A DNA stretch of 64,000 bases from Streptomyces echinoruber (GCF_014651135.1 NZ_BMWH01000005.1:1-64000); one strand, 5' to 3'. Shown: positions 9,214 to 18,835, counted from the first letter of the stretch. Notes: generated from the sequence alone by a model not told the origin. Numbers and translations are program-made.

Positions 9214-9251
9214 GAGGGGGCGGAGCCCCCGCCGGAGTCCGGGGCGGAGCC
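9214..9251. terminator. Two tandem GGA-loop hairpins between convergent genes
   Basis: GGGGGC-GGA-GCCCCC at 9214-9228 and GGGGC-GGA-GCCCC at 9239-9251 lie between the ends of the permease (9169, plus) and the P450 (9335, minus). They could end transcripts from both sides. No T-run follows. Confidence 0.55.
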
Positions 9252-9334
9252 CCGTGGCGGTCACCCGTGCCCCACCGAGGCGGGCGGGCGAGCAAGCTGA
9301 CGGACGGCGGACGGGCAGGCGGGCGGGAAGTCCC

Positions 9335-10555
9335 TCACGCCACCACGACCGGCAGCCCCTTCAGCCCCCGGATCACGAAATTGGGCTTGCGTTCCGGTTC
9401 CGCCGCGGGCCTGAGGGCCGGGGCCCGCCGCAGCAGCGCCGTCATCGAGGCGGCCAGCTCCACGCGGGCCAGCGGCGCGCCGATGCAGTAGTGGATGCCG
9501 GCGCTGAAGGAGATGTGCGGGTTGTCCCGGCGGGTGAGGTCGAGGCGCTCCGGCTCGGCGAAGACCGCCGGGTCGTGGTTGGCGGAGCCGAACAGCATCG
9601 CGATCTCCGCGCCGCGCGGGATCACCGTCCCGTCGATCTCGATGTCGTCCAGCACCCAGCGTTCGAAAAGCTGCAGCGGGGTGTCGTAGCGCAGGAGTTC
9701 CTCGACGGCGGTGGGGACCAGGGAGTGGTCGGCGCGCAGGGCGGCCAGTTGGGCGGGGTGGCGGAACAGCGCCCACCAGCCGTTGACGGTGGCGTTCACC
9801 GTCGCCTCGTGCCCGGCGTTCAGCAGCAGCACGCACGTGGAGACCAGCTCCTGCTCGGTCAGCCGCTCCCCCTCGTCGTACGCCGCGATCAGCCCGGAGA
9901 TCAGGTCCTCGCCGGGCTCCTTGCGGCGTTCGGCGATCAGCTCGCGCAGGTAGGCGGAGAACTCGACCGACGCCCGCACCGCCCGGGCCGCCGTCTCCTC
10001 GGACGGGTTCAGCTCGTACATTCCGCAGATGTCCGCCGACCAGGGCCGCAGCAGCCCCCGGTCCGCCTCGGGGATGCCCAGCATCTGGGCGATCACCGCC
10101 ACCGGCAGCGGCTCGGCGACGTCGGTCAGCAGGTCCCCGCCGCCCGCCTCGACCAGGCGGCAGACCAGCTCGTCGGCGAGCCGGCGGACGTACGGTTCGA
10201 GCCGCCGCACCGTGCGCGGTGTGAACGCCTTCGACACCAGCCGCCGGATGCGGGTGTGGTCCGGCGGCTCCAGGTCGAGCATGCCGTGGTCGTTGAGGGT
10301 GTGGAACGGCTCGTGCTCCGGCGGGGGCGGGGTGCGCCCGAACTCCTCGTGCGTGAAGCGGTGCCGGTAGGTCCGTCCCAGCCGCCGGTCGCGCAGCAGC
10401 GCCGAGACGTCCGCGTGGTGCGGGACCAGCCACTGGTTCGTGGGCTCGTAGTGGTGCACCCGGCCCCGGGCGCGCAGTGCGGCGTAGACGGGGTAGGGGT
10501 CGGCGACGAACTCCGGGTCCCACGGGTCGAAAGCGAGGTCGCTGCGCGCTGCCAT
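9335..10555 (-). CDS. Cytochrome P450 (CYP107 type)
   Basis: A 406-residue soluble bacterial P450. Heme-binding loop FSAGIHYCIGAPLAR with Cys357 as thiolate ligand; ExxR in the K helix is EELLR; the I helix reads LLNAGHEATVN. In the I helix the alcohol of the acid-alcohol pair (Thr in most P450s, AGHETT) is Ala, as in P450eryF (CYP107A1). The position upstream of the kynurenine genes matches what I recall for CYP107U1 of S. coelicolor, linked there to sporulation; that assignment is tentative. No ferredoxin gene is adjacent, so redox partners must come from elsewhere. Confidence 0.95.
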   Translation of the reverse strand: MAARSDLAFDPWDPEFVADPYPVYAALRARGRVHHYEPTNQWLVPHHADVSALLRDRRLGRTYRHRFTHEEFGRTPPPPEHEPFHTLNDHGMLDLEPPDHTRIRRLVSKAFTPRTVRRLEPYVRRLADELVCRLVEAGGGDLLTDVAEPLPVAVIAQMLGIPEADRGLLRPWSADICGMYELNPSEETAARAVRASVEFSAYLRELIAERRKEPGEDLISGLIAAYDEGERLTEQELVSTCVLLLNAGHEATVNATVNGWWALFRHPAQLAALRADHSLVPTAVEELLRYDTPLQLFERWVLDDIEIDGTVIPRGAEIAMLFGSANHDPAVFAEPERLDLTRRDNPHISFSAGIHYCIGAPLARVELAASMTALLRRAPALRPAAEPERKPNFVIRGLKGLPVVVA

Positions 10556-10594
10556 GGACGGACGGTAGCCCGGCCGCTCCCCGGCCGGCCAGAG

Positions 10595-10732
10595 GTCCGC
10601 CGTTCCCGGCCGCGGTCTCCCGTTCCCCGGCCGACCAGGGGTCCGCCGTTCCCGACCGCGGTCTCCCGTTCCCCGGCCCGCCAGGGGTCCACCGTTCCCG
10701 GCCGCGGTCTCCCGTTCCCCGGCCGGCCGGAG
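10595..10732. repeat. 46-bp tandem repeat, about three copies
   Basis: Units starting GTCC(G/A)CCGTTCCC at 10595, 10641 and 10687, exactly 46 bp apart with few differences. They fill the 226-bp spacer between the P450 start and the alpha/beta hydrolase stop. Confidence 0.85.
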
Positions 10733-10781
10733 TCCGCCGCTGCCCTGCCCCGTCGGCCGCCGGCCCCACCGCCGGCCCCGC

Positions 10782-11693
10782 TCACCACGCCAGTTGGGCG
10801 ATCTCCTCCGCGACCACCGCGCAGGCGTCCGCGGCCGGGTCGATGAGCGGGAAGTGGCCGACGTCCTCCAGCAGGGTCACGCCGACGACCTCCCCGGCCT
10901 TGGCGGCGGCCTCGGCGTAGGACTCGGCGACGGCCTGCGGGACGACGATGTCGGTGCGGCCCTGGACCAGGGTGGTCGCGATGCCCGTCGGGAGCAGCAG
11001 GGCGGGGTCGGCATACGGCTGGCGCTCCGCGAAGTGCTCCTCCCCGCCCAGGAGCTGGCGCCCGGCGCCGGAGCACACGTCGAGCTTGTCGGCGACGGCG
11101 AGGTCGGCGATCGGGGCGAGCGCGACGACGCCGCGCAGCGGGGCGGGGTGCTCGATGCGCCAGGGCGCGTCCGCGGGCAGCACGTGCCGGGCCGCCGCCC
11201 ACAGGGCCAGGTGGCCGCCGGCGGAGTGCCCGGTGAGGACCGTGCGGCGGGTGTCGGCCTGCGGCAGCGCCTTCCCGACCAGCCCCGGCAGCGCGTCCAG
11301 GGCGGCCGCGACGTCGTCGAAGGTGTCCGGCCAGCGGCCCGCGGCGGGCGGCTCGCCCCCGCCCTCGCCGCCCCGCCGGTACTCGACGTTCGCCACGGCG
11401 AAGCCGCGCCGGGCGAGGAAGTCCGCGAACGGGCTGACGTGCCGCCGGTCGTACCGCGCCCGCCAGGCACCGCCGTGCAGCACCACCACCAGCGGGGAGG
11501 ACCCGGTCGGGGAGGGGACGGCGGCCGTGGCGCGCGGCGCGTAGAAGTCGATCACCTGGTCGGGGTGGTCGCCGTAGACGGCGGTGGCGTCCGGGTCGAC
11601 CGGACGGTGCGAGAAGGCCGACTCCTGTTCTGCGGCATCGCGGGCGGCGGCATCGCGGGCCATGGCATCGCGGGCTGCGGCGTCGTCCGACAT
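10782..11693 (-). CDS. Alpha/beta hydrolase, probable kynurenine formamidase
   Basis: A 303-residue alpha/beta-hydrolase. Oxyanion hole HGGAW (about residue 75), nucleophile elbow GHSAGGH (Ser about 155), acid in QGRTDIVVP and base His in EDVGHFPL. The HGGxW type with N-terminal YGDHPDQVIDFYAP is that of the BNA7/KFase-like family that hydrolyses N-formylkynurenine. Lying downstream of kynA and kynU on the same strand supports this as the missing middle step, although a 448-bp repeat-rich spacer separates it from kynU. The role is inferred from context; a general esterase is possible. Confidence 0.85.
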   Translation of the reverse strand: MSDDAAARDAMARDAAARDAAEQESAFSHRPVDPDATAVYGDHPDQVIDFYAPRATAAVPSPTGSSPLVVVLHGGAWRARYDRRHVSPFADFLARRGFAVANVEYRRGGEGGGEPPAAGRWPDTFDDVAAALDALPGLVGKALPQADTRRTVLTGHSAGGHLALWAAARHVLPADAPWRIEHPAPLRGVVALAPIADLAVADKLDVCSGAGRQLLGGEEHFAERQPYADPALLLPTGIATTLVQGRTDIVVPQAVAESYAEAAAKAGEVVGVTLLEDVGHFPLIDPAADACAVVAEEIAQLAW

Positions 11694-12141
11694 GCTCCAA
11701 CCTCTCAGCCTTGAAACGGTGCTGGCGGACCAGGAGGAAAATCAGGCCGTCGGCGGGGACGTTATCAGGCCAGTGAGGTGCGCGAACACGGGGAGGTGAC
11801 GCTGGGTGAACGCCGGCCGGTGGGTGGCTCGGCCACGGCGGCGCCGTACGCGCCCTTGGCCGGGAATGTCGCGGCCGGCCCGCGTTCTCGCGGCTCCGCC
11901 GCGGCGGGGCGGGCGGGCACGGCGCCCTCGGTGGGCGGGCACGGCGCCCTCGGCGGGCGGGGGCGCGGAACCGGCCCGGGGCCGGTCCGGGGCCGGTCCG
12001 GGAAGCGGCCCGGGAAGCGGCCCGGGGCCGGTCCGGGAAGCGGCCCGGGAAGCGGCCCGGGGCCGGTCCGGGAAGCGGCCCGGGGCCGAGCTGCCCCGGG
12101 CCGCTCCGGTACCCCGGGCCGCTCCGGGCGTCCAGGGGCGC
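11694..12141. repeat. Repeat-rich spacer between hydrolase and kynU
   Basis: 448 bases without a gene. Contains a 22-bp direct repeat (GGGCGGGCACGGCGCCCTCG at 11911 and 11933) and then, from about 11970 to 12125, alternating blocks of GGTCCGGGAAGCGGCCCGGG and GGGGCCGGTCCGGG. On the minus strand this would be an almost pure C/G untranslated leader to the hydrolase. Confidence 0.7.
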
Positions 12142-13383
12142 CTACGCCCCCACCGTCTCCCCCAGCACCCGCGCCGCCCGCTCCACGTCCGCGAAGCCGA
12201 CGTACAGCGGGGTGAAGCCGAAGCGCAGGACGTCCGGGGGGCGGAAGTCGCCGACGACGCCGCGGGCGATGAGGCGCTTCATGACGTCGCCGGCGTCGTC
12301 GCAGCGCAGCGCCACCTGGCTGCCGCGCTCCTCGTGCCGCAGCGGGGTCAGGCACTCCACCCGGCCCGGCGGCACGTAGGCCTCGACGCACTCCAGGAAG
12401 AAGTCCGTCAGGGCCAGGGACTTGGCGCGGACCGCCTCCATCGAGACGCCCTCCCAGACGTCCAGCGCCGCCTCCAGGGCCAGCATGGACAGGATGTCCG
12501 GGGTGCCGACGCGGCCGCGCGGGGCACCCGGCGCGGGCCGGTACTCCGGGCGCATGCCGAAGGGCTCGGCGTGCGAGTTCCAGCCGGGCAGGGGGGAGTC
12601 GAAGCGGTCCTGCAGGTCGCGGCGGACGTAGAGGAAGGCGGGGGCGCCGGGGCCGCCGTTGAGGTACTTGTACGTGCAGCCGACCGCGAGGTCCACGCCG
12701 TGCTCGTCCAGGCCGACCGGCAGGGCGCCCGCGCTGTGGCACAGGTCCCAGACCGCCACCGCGCCCGCCGCGTGCGCCGCGGCCGTCAGCCGCGGCAGGT
12801 CGTGCAGCCGGCCGGTGCGGTAGTCGACGTGGTTGAGCAGGACGGCCGCGGTGCGGTCGCCGACCGCGCCCGGGACGTCGTCCGGCAGCACGGCGCGCAG
12901 GCCGCGGCCGGTCAGGCGCGCCGCCGACTCGGCGATGTACCCGTCCGTGGGGAACGTCGTCGCGTCGACGACGATCTCGTCGCGGCCCTCGCCGGCCATC
13001 CGCACCGCCGCCACCAGCGCCTTGAAGACGTTGACGCTGGTGGAGTCGCCGACCACGACCTGGCCCGGGGCCGCCCCGACCAGCGGCGCGATCCGGTCGC
13101 CGATCCGCTCGGGCGCGGTCCACCAGCCGCTCTCCTCCCAGGAGCGGATGCGCAACTCGCCCCACTGGCGGCGGACCACGTCGGCCACCTTCTCCGGCAC
13201 GTGCGCCGGGAGGGCGCCGAGCGAGTTGCCGTCCAGGTAGACGCCCGCGGGGCCGGCCGGGTCGCCGGGCGCGGCGTCCAGGACGAACTCCGCGCGCTTG
13301 CCGCGCAGTTCGTCGGCGGCGTCCAACTTCTGCGCCTTCTCGACGAGTTCGGAGAGTGCAGAGACTTCAGAGAGTTCAGACAT
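12142..13383 (-). CDS. kynU: Kynureninase
   Basis: PLP enzyme that cleaves kynurenine to anthranilate and alanine. The 413-residue length is normal. Seen: YLDGNSLGALP at the N-terminus, VGDSTSVNVFK, NHVDYRTG, DLCHSAGALP, and the PLP lysine in GCTYKYLNGGPG. Its start overlaps the end of kynA by eight bases, so the two are translationally coupled. Together with kynA and the formamidase-like gene this converts tryptophan to anthranilate, which in Streptomyces can feed catabolism or antibiotic precursors. Confidence 0.97.
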   Translation of the reverse strand: MSELSEVSALSELVEKAQKLDAADELRGKRAEFVLDAAPGDPAGPAGVYLDGNSLGALPAHVPEKVADVVRRQWGELRIRSWEESGWWTAPERIGDRIAPLVGAAPGQVVVGDSTSVNVFKALVAAVRMAGEGRDEIVVDATTFPTDGYIAESAARLTGRGLRAVLPDDVPGAVGDRTAAVLLNHVDYRTGRLHDLPRLTAAAHAAGAVAVWDLCHSAGALPVGLDEHGVDLAVGCTYKYLNGGPGAPAFLYVRRDLQDRFDSPLPGWNSHAEPFGMRPEYRPAPGAPRGRVGTPDILSMLALEAALDVWEGVSMEAVRAKSLALTDFFLECVEAYVPPGRVECLTPLRHEERGSQVALRCDDAGDVMKRLIARGVVGDFRPPDVLRFGFTPLYVGFADVERAARVLGETVGA

Positions 13384-14215
13384 GTGACCGCGCCGTCCAC
13401 AGCTCGGGGAACACGTGCTTCTGCGCCCGCTTCTCCAGCCAGGCCACCCCGGCGGAGCCGCCCGTGCCCTGCTTGGCGCCCATGGCGCGGCGGGTGGCCA
13501 TGAGGTGGTCGTTGCGCCAGCGCCAGACCAGTTCGGCGACGTCGGTCAGCGCCTCGCCCAGGCGGACGAGTTCGTCGTTCTGGTCGCCGGAGTAGATCCG
13601 CGCCCACACCTCCTCGACGGCCTCACAGGGCTCGTAGCGCCGGGAGACGTCACGGTTCAGGATCTCGGGCGGGATCGCGTGGCCGCGCCGGGCGAGGAAG
13701 CGCAGCACCTCGTCGTAGAGGCTGGGCTCCTGCAGCGCCTTCTCCAGCTCGGCGTGGACGCGCGGGGAGCCACGGTGCGGGACGAGCATGGACGCGGACT
13801 TCTCGCCGAGCAGGAACTCCAGGCGGCGGTACATGGCCGACTGGAAGCCGGAGCCCTCGCCGAGGGCGCCGCGGTAGGAGTTGAACTGGGCCGGCGTGAG
13901 CTGCCCGAGCGGCTTCCAGGAGGCGTTGAGCGCCTCCAGTTCCCGCACGGACCTCTTCAGGGCGTCGATCGCCACCCGCGGCCGGTCCTCGCGCAGGGCG
14001 CGCGCCGCGGTCTCCCACTCGTGGACGATGACGGTGAACCACAGCTCCATCACCTGGGTCGTGACCAGGAAGACCATCTCTCCGGGATCGTCGGAGAGGG
14101 GGTGCTGGAGGTGGGTGAGCACGTCGGCCCGGACGTAGTCCTCGTACGGCGTGGTGCCGGCGAAGTCGAGATGCGGGGTCTCGGGCTCGGGAGCGAGGTG
14201 AGCCTCGTGGGACAT
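13376..14215 (-). CDS. kynA: Tryptophan 2,3-dioxygenase
   Basis: Heme dioxygenase opening the indole ring of L-Trp to N-formylkynurenine; first enzyme of the kyn operon. 279 residues from ATG 14215 (the frame is open far upstream but without similarity). Signature segments: FLVTTQVMELWF near residue 50, QFNSYRGALGEGSGFQS in the middle and the C-terminal heme/substrate segment WRWRNDHLM with GTGGSAGVAWL. The usual Lys after ELWF is Thr here (ELWFTVIVHEW). Overlaps kynU by eight bases. Confidence 0.97.
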   Translation of the reverse strand: MSHEAHLAPEPETPHLDFAGTTPYEDYVRADVLTHLQHPLSDDPGEMVFLVTTQVMELWFTVIVHEWETAARALREDRPRVAIDALKRSVRELEALNASWKPLGQLTPAQFNSYRGALGEGSGFQSAMYRRLEFLLGEKSASMLVPHRGSPRVHAELEKALQEPSLYDEVLRFLARRGHAIPPEILNRDVSRRYEPCEAVEEVWARIYSGDQNDELVRLGEALTDVAELVWRWRNDHLMATRRAMGAKQGTGGSAGVAWLEKRAQKHVFPELWTARSHV

Positions 14216-14297
14216 CGCTGTCTCCTGTGATGCACTCCGGGTAGCGGTCCGCCCCTGCCGATACCGGCACGGGGGCCCCGGTCCCCATCCGCATCCT

Positions 14298-14375
14298 CCG
14301 CAATCACCCCGGACGCCGCAAGGCCCGCCCCGGTCACGGGCGGGCCGTGCGGCGCGGCGTGCGGGGTGATTGCGG
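14298..14375. terminator. Long nested hairpin between DUF3151 gene and kynA
   Basis: Perfect 14-bp arms CCGCAATCACCCCG (14298-14311) and CGGGGTGATTGCGG (14362-14375) enclose ACGCCGC/GCGGCGT and GGCCCGCCC/GGGCGGGCC pairings. The structure starts eight bases after the DUF3151 stop on the minus strand, so it should terminate that gene just before the kyn operon. Confidence 0.75.
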
Positions 14376-14382
14376 ACCGCGG

Positions 14383-14796
14383 TCAGCCCAGCGTCTGCGC
14401 CGCCGTCGGCGAGGAGTCCTTCAGGAACTGCGTGCAGCGCTCGTACTCCTCCCGCTCCCCGATGGCCTGCGCGGCCCGGGCCAGCGCGTGCAGGGCGCGC
14501 AGGAAGCCGCGGTTCGGCTCGTGCTCCCAGGGGATCGGGCCGTGGCCCTTCCAGCCGTTGCGGCGCAGCAGGTCCAGGCCGCGGTGGTAGCCCGTCCGGG
14601 CGTAGGCGTACGACTCCACGGCCGCGCCGCGCCGGAAGGCGTCGTCGGCGAGCTGGACCCAGGCCAGCGAGGACGCGGGGTGCCGCGCGGCGACCTCGGC
14701 GGGCGCCACGCCCTTCGCCAGCAGCTCGCGCGGCTCCGGGTCGTCGGGGAGGTGGGTCGGGGGCGGACCCCCGAGAAGGTTCTCGTGAAGGGACAT
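14383..14796 (-). CDS. DUF3151 family protein
   Basis: A 137-residue protein from ATG 14796. Nearly every segment matches DUF3151: HENLLGGPPPTHLPDDPEP at the start, SSLAWVQLADDAF, SYAYARTGYHRGLD, GHGPIPWEHEPNRGFLRAL and CTQFLKDSS at the end. The helical, TPR-like pattern is conserved across actinobacteria next to fbaA. Function unknown. Its 3' end is marked by the large hairpin at 14298-14375. Confidence 0.93.
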   Translation of the reverse strand: MSLHENLLGGPPPTHLPDDPEPRELLAKGVAPAEVAARHPASSLAWVQLADDAFRRGAAVESYAYARTGYHRGLDLLRRNGWKGHGPIPWEHEPNRGFLRALHALARAAQAIGEREEYERCTQFLKDSSPTAAQTLG

Positions 14797-14879
14797 GGAG
14801 CCAGTATCCCCGCACCTGTCCCCGCGACGCCGAAGCGCCCGCCCGCGCCGGAGCCGGCGGGGACGGGCGCTCGGGAGCG

Positions 14880-14983
14880 CGGGCGGCCGCGGGGTGCCGG
14901 CGGCCGCTACGGGCCGCCGCGGGTTACCGGCAGCCGCCACGGGTTGCCGCGGACTGCTGCGGGCCGCCGCGGGCCGCCGCGGG

Positions 14984-14986
<3 letters not shown>
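14880..14986. repeat. GGGCCGCCGC short tandem repeats reaching the fbaA stop codon
   Basis: Imperfect 10-20 bp units (GGGCCGCCGC, CGCGGGTTAC, GGGTTGCCGC) run from about 14880 into the fbaA stop; GGGTTAC, containing the TAA stop on the minus strand, occurs at 14921 and again at 14981. Confidence 0.6.
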
Positions 14987-16015
<1,029 letters not shown>

Positions 16016-16149
16016 CTGTCCGCTCCTTGTTGTGCGGGTATGGGCGTTCTGCGTACTTACGGCCCTGACCTAGACCTTGGGTGCGACGTCATCGTCGGCC
16101 CCATCTTTCCAGACGTGACCGAATGCTCCACAGGTGTGGTCAGGTGTGG

Positions 16150-16698
16150 TCAGCCGAGCCCGAGGTCGTCCTTGGAGTACGCGTACCGGTACGGCACACC
16201 CGCCTCCCGCTCGATCCTCTCGGCGGCGCCGGTCGCCCGGTCCACGATCGTCGCGACGGCCACCACCTCGGCCCCGGCCTCGCGCAGCGCCTCGACGGCG
16301 GTGAGCACCGAACCGCCGGTGGTGGAGGTGTCCTCGACGGCGAGGACCCGGCGGCCGGCCACGTCCGGTCCCTCGATCCGGCGCTGCAGGCCGTGCGCCT
16401 TGCCCGCCTTGCGCACCACGAACGCGTCCAGGTGGCGCCCCCGCGCCGCGGCGGCGTGCAGCATGGCCGTGGCGACCGGGTCCGCGCCCATGGTGAGGCC
16501 GCCGACGGCGTCGTAGTCCAGGTCGGCGGTCAGGTCGAGCATCACCTGGCCGACCAGGGGGGCCGCCGTGCCGTCCAGGGTGACCCGGCGCAGGTCGACG
16601 TAGTAGTCGGCCTCCTTGCCCGACGACAGGGTCACCTTGCCGTGCACCACGGCCTTGTCCTTGATCTGCTGCAGCAGCTCGCCACGTGCGTCACTCAT
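16150..16698 (-). CDS. pyrE: Orotate phosphoribosyltransferase
   Basis: Makes OMP from orotate and PRPP in pyrimidine synthesis. 182 residues from ATG 16698. Seen: YYVDLRRVTLDG near residue 30, GGLTMGADPVA, FVVRKAGKAHGLQRRIEG and the PRPP loop VLAVEDTSTTGGS (residues about 115-127). Typical stand-alone actinobacterial PyrE. The spacer upstream of it is a tandem repeat array that ends at the stop of the aldose epimerase gene. Confidence 0.97.
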   Translation of the reverse strand: MSDARGELLQQIKDKAVVHGKVTLSSGKEADYYVDLRRVTLDGTAAPLVGQVMLDLTADLDYDAVGGLTMGADPVATAMLHAAAARGRHLDAFVVRKAGKAHGLQRRIEGPDVAGRRVLAVEDTSTTGGSVLTAVEALREAGAEVVAVATIVDRATGAAERIEREAGVPYRYAYSKDDLGLG

Positions 16699-16780
16699 GG
16701 CAGTCAGACTAGACGGCGCCCCGGACGGCGCCGCGGGCGCCGGGTCGGGTGGCCGCGGGCGCCAGGTCGGATGGTGGCGG

Positions 16781-16912
16781 GCACCGGGTCGGACGGCGAC
16801 ATGCACCGGGTCGGACGGCGACATGCACCGGGCCGGACGGCGACATGCACCGGGCCGGACGGCGACGGACACCGGGCCGGGCGACGACATGCACCGGGCC
16901 GGACGGTGCTAC
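16781..16912. repeat. 22-bp tandem repeat, six copies, abutting the epimerase stop codon
   Basis: Units beginning GCACCGGG(T/C)CGGAC at 16781, 16803, 16825, 16847, 16869 (degenerate) and 16891. The last unit contains the TAG stop (minus strand) of the epimerase at 16909-16911. A further degenerate unit lies at about 16759. Confidence 0.9.
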
Positions 16913-17697
16913 GGGCGCCGCCAGGTCCAGGTGGTGGTGGCCTCCAGCGGCTCCAGCGGGGTGACGAGCCGCGGGTGGGTGTTGAGGCCGTCGGGCGGGC
17001 CGGTCTGCGGCTCCACGCACACCGCCGCCTCCTGCTCGTCGTAGATCACCACCCACCGCTGCGGGCTGGTCACCCTCAGCTCCAGCCGCCCCGGCCAGGT
17101 GAGCGTGACGTCGACGCCGTCCGGCATGCCGAAGCAGTCGTCCCACGGGCCCGGCCGTGGGTCGACGCGGCGTCCGGTGGGCAGGTGGTCGGCGCCGCGC
17201 TCCTCCTGCCAGGCGGGGCTGAAGTCGATCGACACCGGGGTGCCGTCGAGGGTGCGGTTGAACCAGGGGTGCCAGCCGATCTGCGCCGGGAACGACGACT
17301 CGTACGTCTCCACGGACGCCGCCAGCGTCAGGCTGTCCGGGGCGAGGGTGACGACCTGGGTGACACGGCCGGAGTAGGGCCACGGGTCGGTGAGGTCGTA
17401 CGTGATCACCGCCTCGGTCGCGGAGGCACGGGCCACGCTCCACTCGCCGTCGCGGGCGGTGCCGTGGATGGCGTGCGGCGGGGCGTTCAGCGGCATGCGG
17501 TGCACGACGGCGCCGTCCCGGAAGCGGCCCTCCCGGATCCGCCCGCACCACGGCACCATCGGGAAGCACCCGAAGCGCTCTCCCTGCCGGAGCAGCTCCA
17601 CCCCACCGACACGCAGACTGCCGATCCGCCCGCCGTTGCCCGGCCGCACGATCGCTTCCGCGTCACCCGCGGTCAGCGTGATGTCCTCGTTGCTCAC
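16909..17697 (-). CDS. Aldose 1-epimerase family protein
   Basis: A 262-residue galactose-mutarotase-fold protein. The likely catalytic residues are visible: His in PPHAIHGTARDGEW, His in QIGWHPWFNR and Glu in CVEPQTGPPDG. N-terminus LTAGDAEAIVRPGNGGRIGS is the usual first strands. Probably interconverts anomers of a hexose or modifies a hexose-6-phosphate; substrate not determinable. Upstream it faces the SRPBCC gene's repeat array; downstream its stop is embedded in a 22-bp repeat array. Confidence 0.93.
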   Translation of the reverse strand: MSNEDITLTAGDAEAIVRPGNGGRIGSLRVGGVELLRQGERFGCFPMVPWCGRIREGRFRDGAVVHRMPLNAPPHAIHGTARDGEWSVARASATEAVITYDLTDPWPYSGRVTQVVTLAPDSLTLAASVETYESSFPAQIGWHPWFNRTLDGTPVSIDFSPAWQEERGADHLPTGRRVDPRPGPWDDCFGMPDGVDVTLTWPGRLELRVTSPQRWVVIYDEQEAAVCVEPQTGPPDGLNTHPRLVTPLEPLEATTTWTWRRP

Positions 17698-17785
17698 GGG
17701 ACGACCCTACTGGGGCGTTCAAGAGGGCGTCCCGGCCATGTCCGGGCCGCCCGCGCCGTGTCCCGGTCCGGTCGGCCCGGCGCAG

Positions 17786-17938
17786 TCAGCGGCGGCGCAG
17801 TCAGCGGCGGCGCAGTCAGCGGCGGCGCAGTCAGCGGCGGCGCAGTCAGCGGCGGCGCAGTCAGCGGCGGCGCGGTCAGCGGCGGCGCGGTCAGCGGCGG
17901 CGCGGTCAGCGGCGGCGCGGTCAGCGGCGGCGGCGCAG
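17786..17938. repeat. 15-bp tandem repeat, ten in-register copies of a gene's last codons and stop
   Basis: TCAGCGGCGGCGC(A/G)G repeats with TCA at 17786, 17801, 17816, 17831, 17846, 17861, 17876, 17891, 17906 and 17921. The copy at 17921 is the actual stop of the SRPBCC gene; the nine others lie downstream, in frame, each reading Arg-Arg-Arg-stop-like on the minus strand. The three right-most spacer copies share the G variant, the outer ones the A variant. Confidence 0.95.
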
Positions 17939-18835
17939 GGCGCGGCCGAGGACGACGGCCGAGGCGAGGACGAGGGCGGCGGCCGGGGCGGCCCAGCGCA
18001 GGGGCGAGGGGGCGGCGGCGGTCTGGGCGGCGGGGACGGGGGCGTACCGGCCGCGGGGCGGCGCGTGGTCGACCTCCTCGGCACTGCGGCCGATCATCGT
18101 GCGGCGGGCGTGGGCGGCCTCGGCGGGCGGCTGCGGGGACTCGGAGAAGTCCTGCGAGACGCCGGTGTCCCGGCGGGCCTTCGCGCCGTCCGCGCCGTCC
18201 GCGCCCTCCGCGTCGTCCACGCCGCCCGGGGCGTCCGCGCCGTCCGGGGCGCCGCCGGTGGCATTGGTGCCGGTGCCGATGGCGCCGGTGTCCTCCGCGT
18301 CGCCGGTGTCCTCGGTGTCCTCGGCGTCGTCGGCGGCCGGGTCCAGGGACGGGGGCGGGACCTCCGTGTCGAAGACCGACGCCGGCCGCTGCTCCGGCTC
18401 CCGCGCCTCCGCATCGGCCAGGTGCTCCGCGAAGCGGTTCAGCAGGCGGGTGACGGCCGCCGTCACCTGCTCCGCGGGCAGCTCGGTGATCCGGCCGTCG
18501 GCCTCGACGGTGCCGTCGCAGGCCAGGGTGGTGCCGGTGCCGTCCTCGCGCAGCCGGAGGGTGAGGGCCAGCTTGACCGAGCCGGTGCCCCGGGACTCGG
18601 TGCCGTCGGCCTCGACGGTGTACGACCCGTCGTCGCGGACGGAGAGCCGCAGCGTGCCGCGATAGGTGACGGAGTGGCTGCCGATCCGCAGTTTCAGGCG
18701 CCCGGCGAGTCGGCCGGCGTCCTTCTCGCCCGCGTCCTGCTGGAGCCCGGGGATCGCCCGGGCCACCTGGGCGGGGTCGGCGAGCGCCACCCGCAGCCGA
18801 TCGGCCGGAACCGGAACGAACACCTCGTGCTCCAT
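17921..18835 (-). CDS. SRPBCC (CoxG-like) protein with C-terminal membrane anchor
   Basis: A 304-residue protein from ATG 18835. Residues 1-150 are a START/Bet v1-type SRPBCC domain: EVFVPVPADRLRVALADP, AIPGLQQD, LKLRIGSHSVTYRG, VEADGTESRGTG, and the final helix VTAAVTRLLNRFAEHLA. This is the carbon-monoxide-dehydrogenase subunit G (CoxG) subgroup, implicated in membrane attachment of partner enzymes. Residues about 160-265 are an acidic, low-complexity linker (DDAEDTEDTGDAEDTG) and about 280-300 form one hydrophobic segment ending in RALRRRR. No CO dehydrogenase genes are near, so the partner is unknown. Confidence 0.88.
   Translation of the reverse strand: MEHEVFVPVPADRLRVALADPAQVARAIPGLQQDAGEKDAGRLAGRLKLRIGSHSVTYRGTLRLSVRDDGSYTVEADGTESRGTGSVKLALTLRLREDGTGTTLACDGTVEADGRITELPAEQVTAAVTRLLNRFAEHLADAEAREPEQRPASVFDTEVPPPSLDPAADDAEDTEDTGDAEDTGAIGTGTNATGGAPDGADAPGGVDDAEGADGADGAKARRDTGVSQDFSESPQPPAEAAHARRTMIGRSAEEVDHAPPRGRYAPVPAAQTAAAPSPLRWAAPAAALVLASAVVLGRALRRRR

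Noticed and set aside
16781..17938. Possible CRISPR-like arrays
   Set aside because: Units are 15-22 bp without unique spacers between them and no cas genes exist in the window; they are simple tandem repeats.
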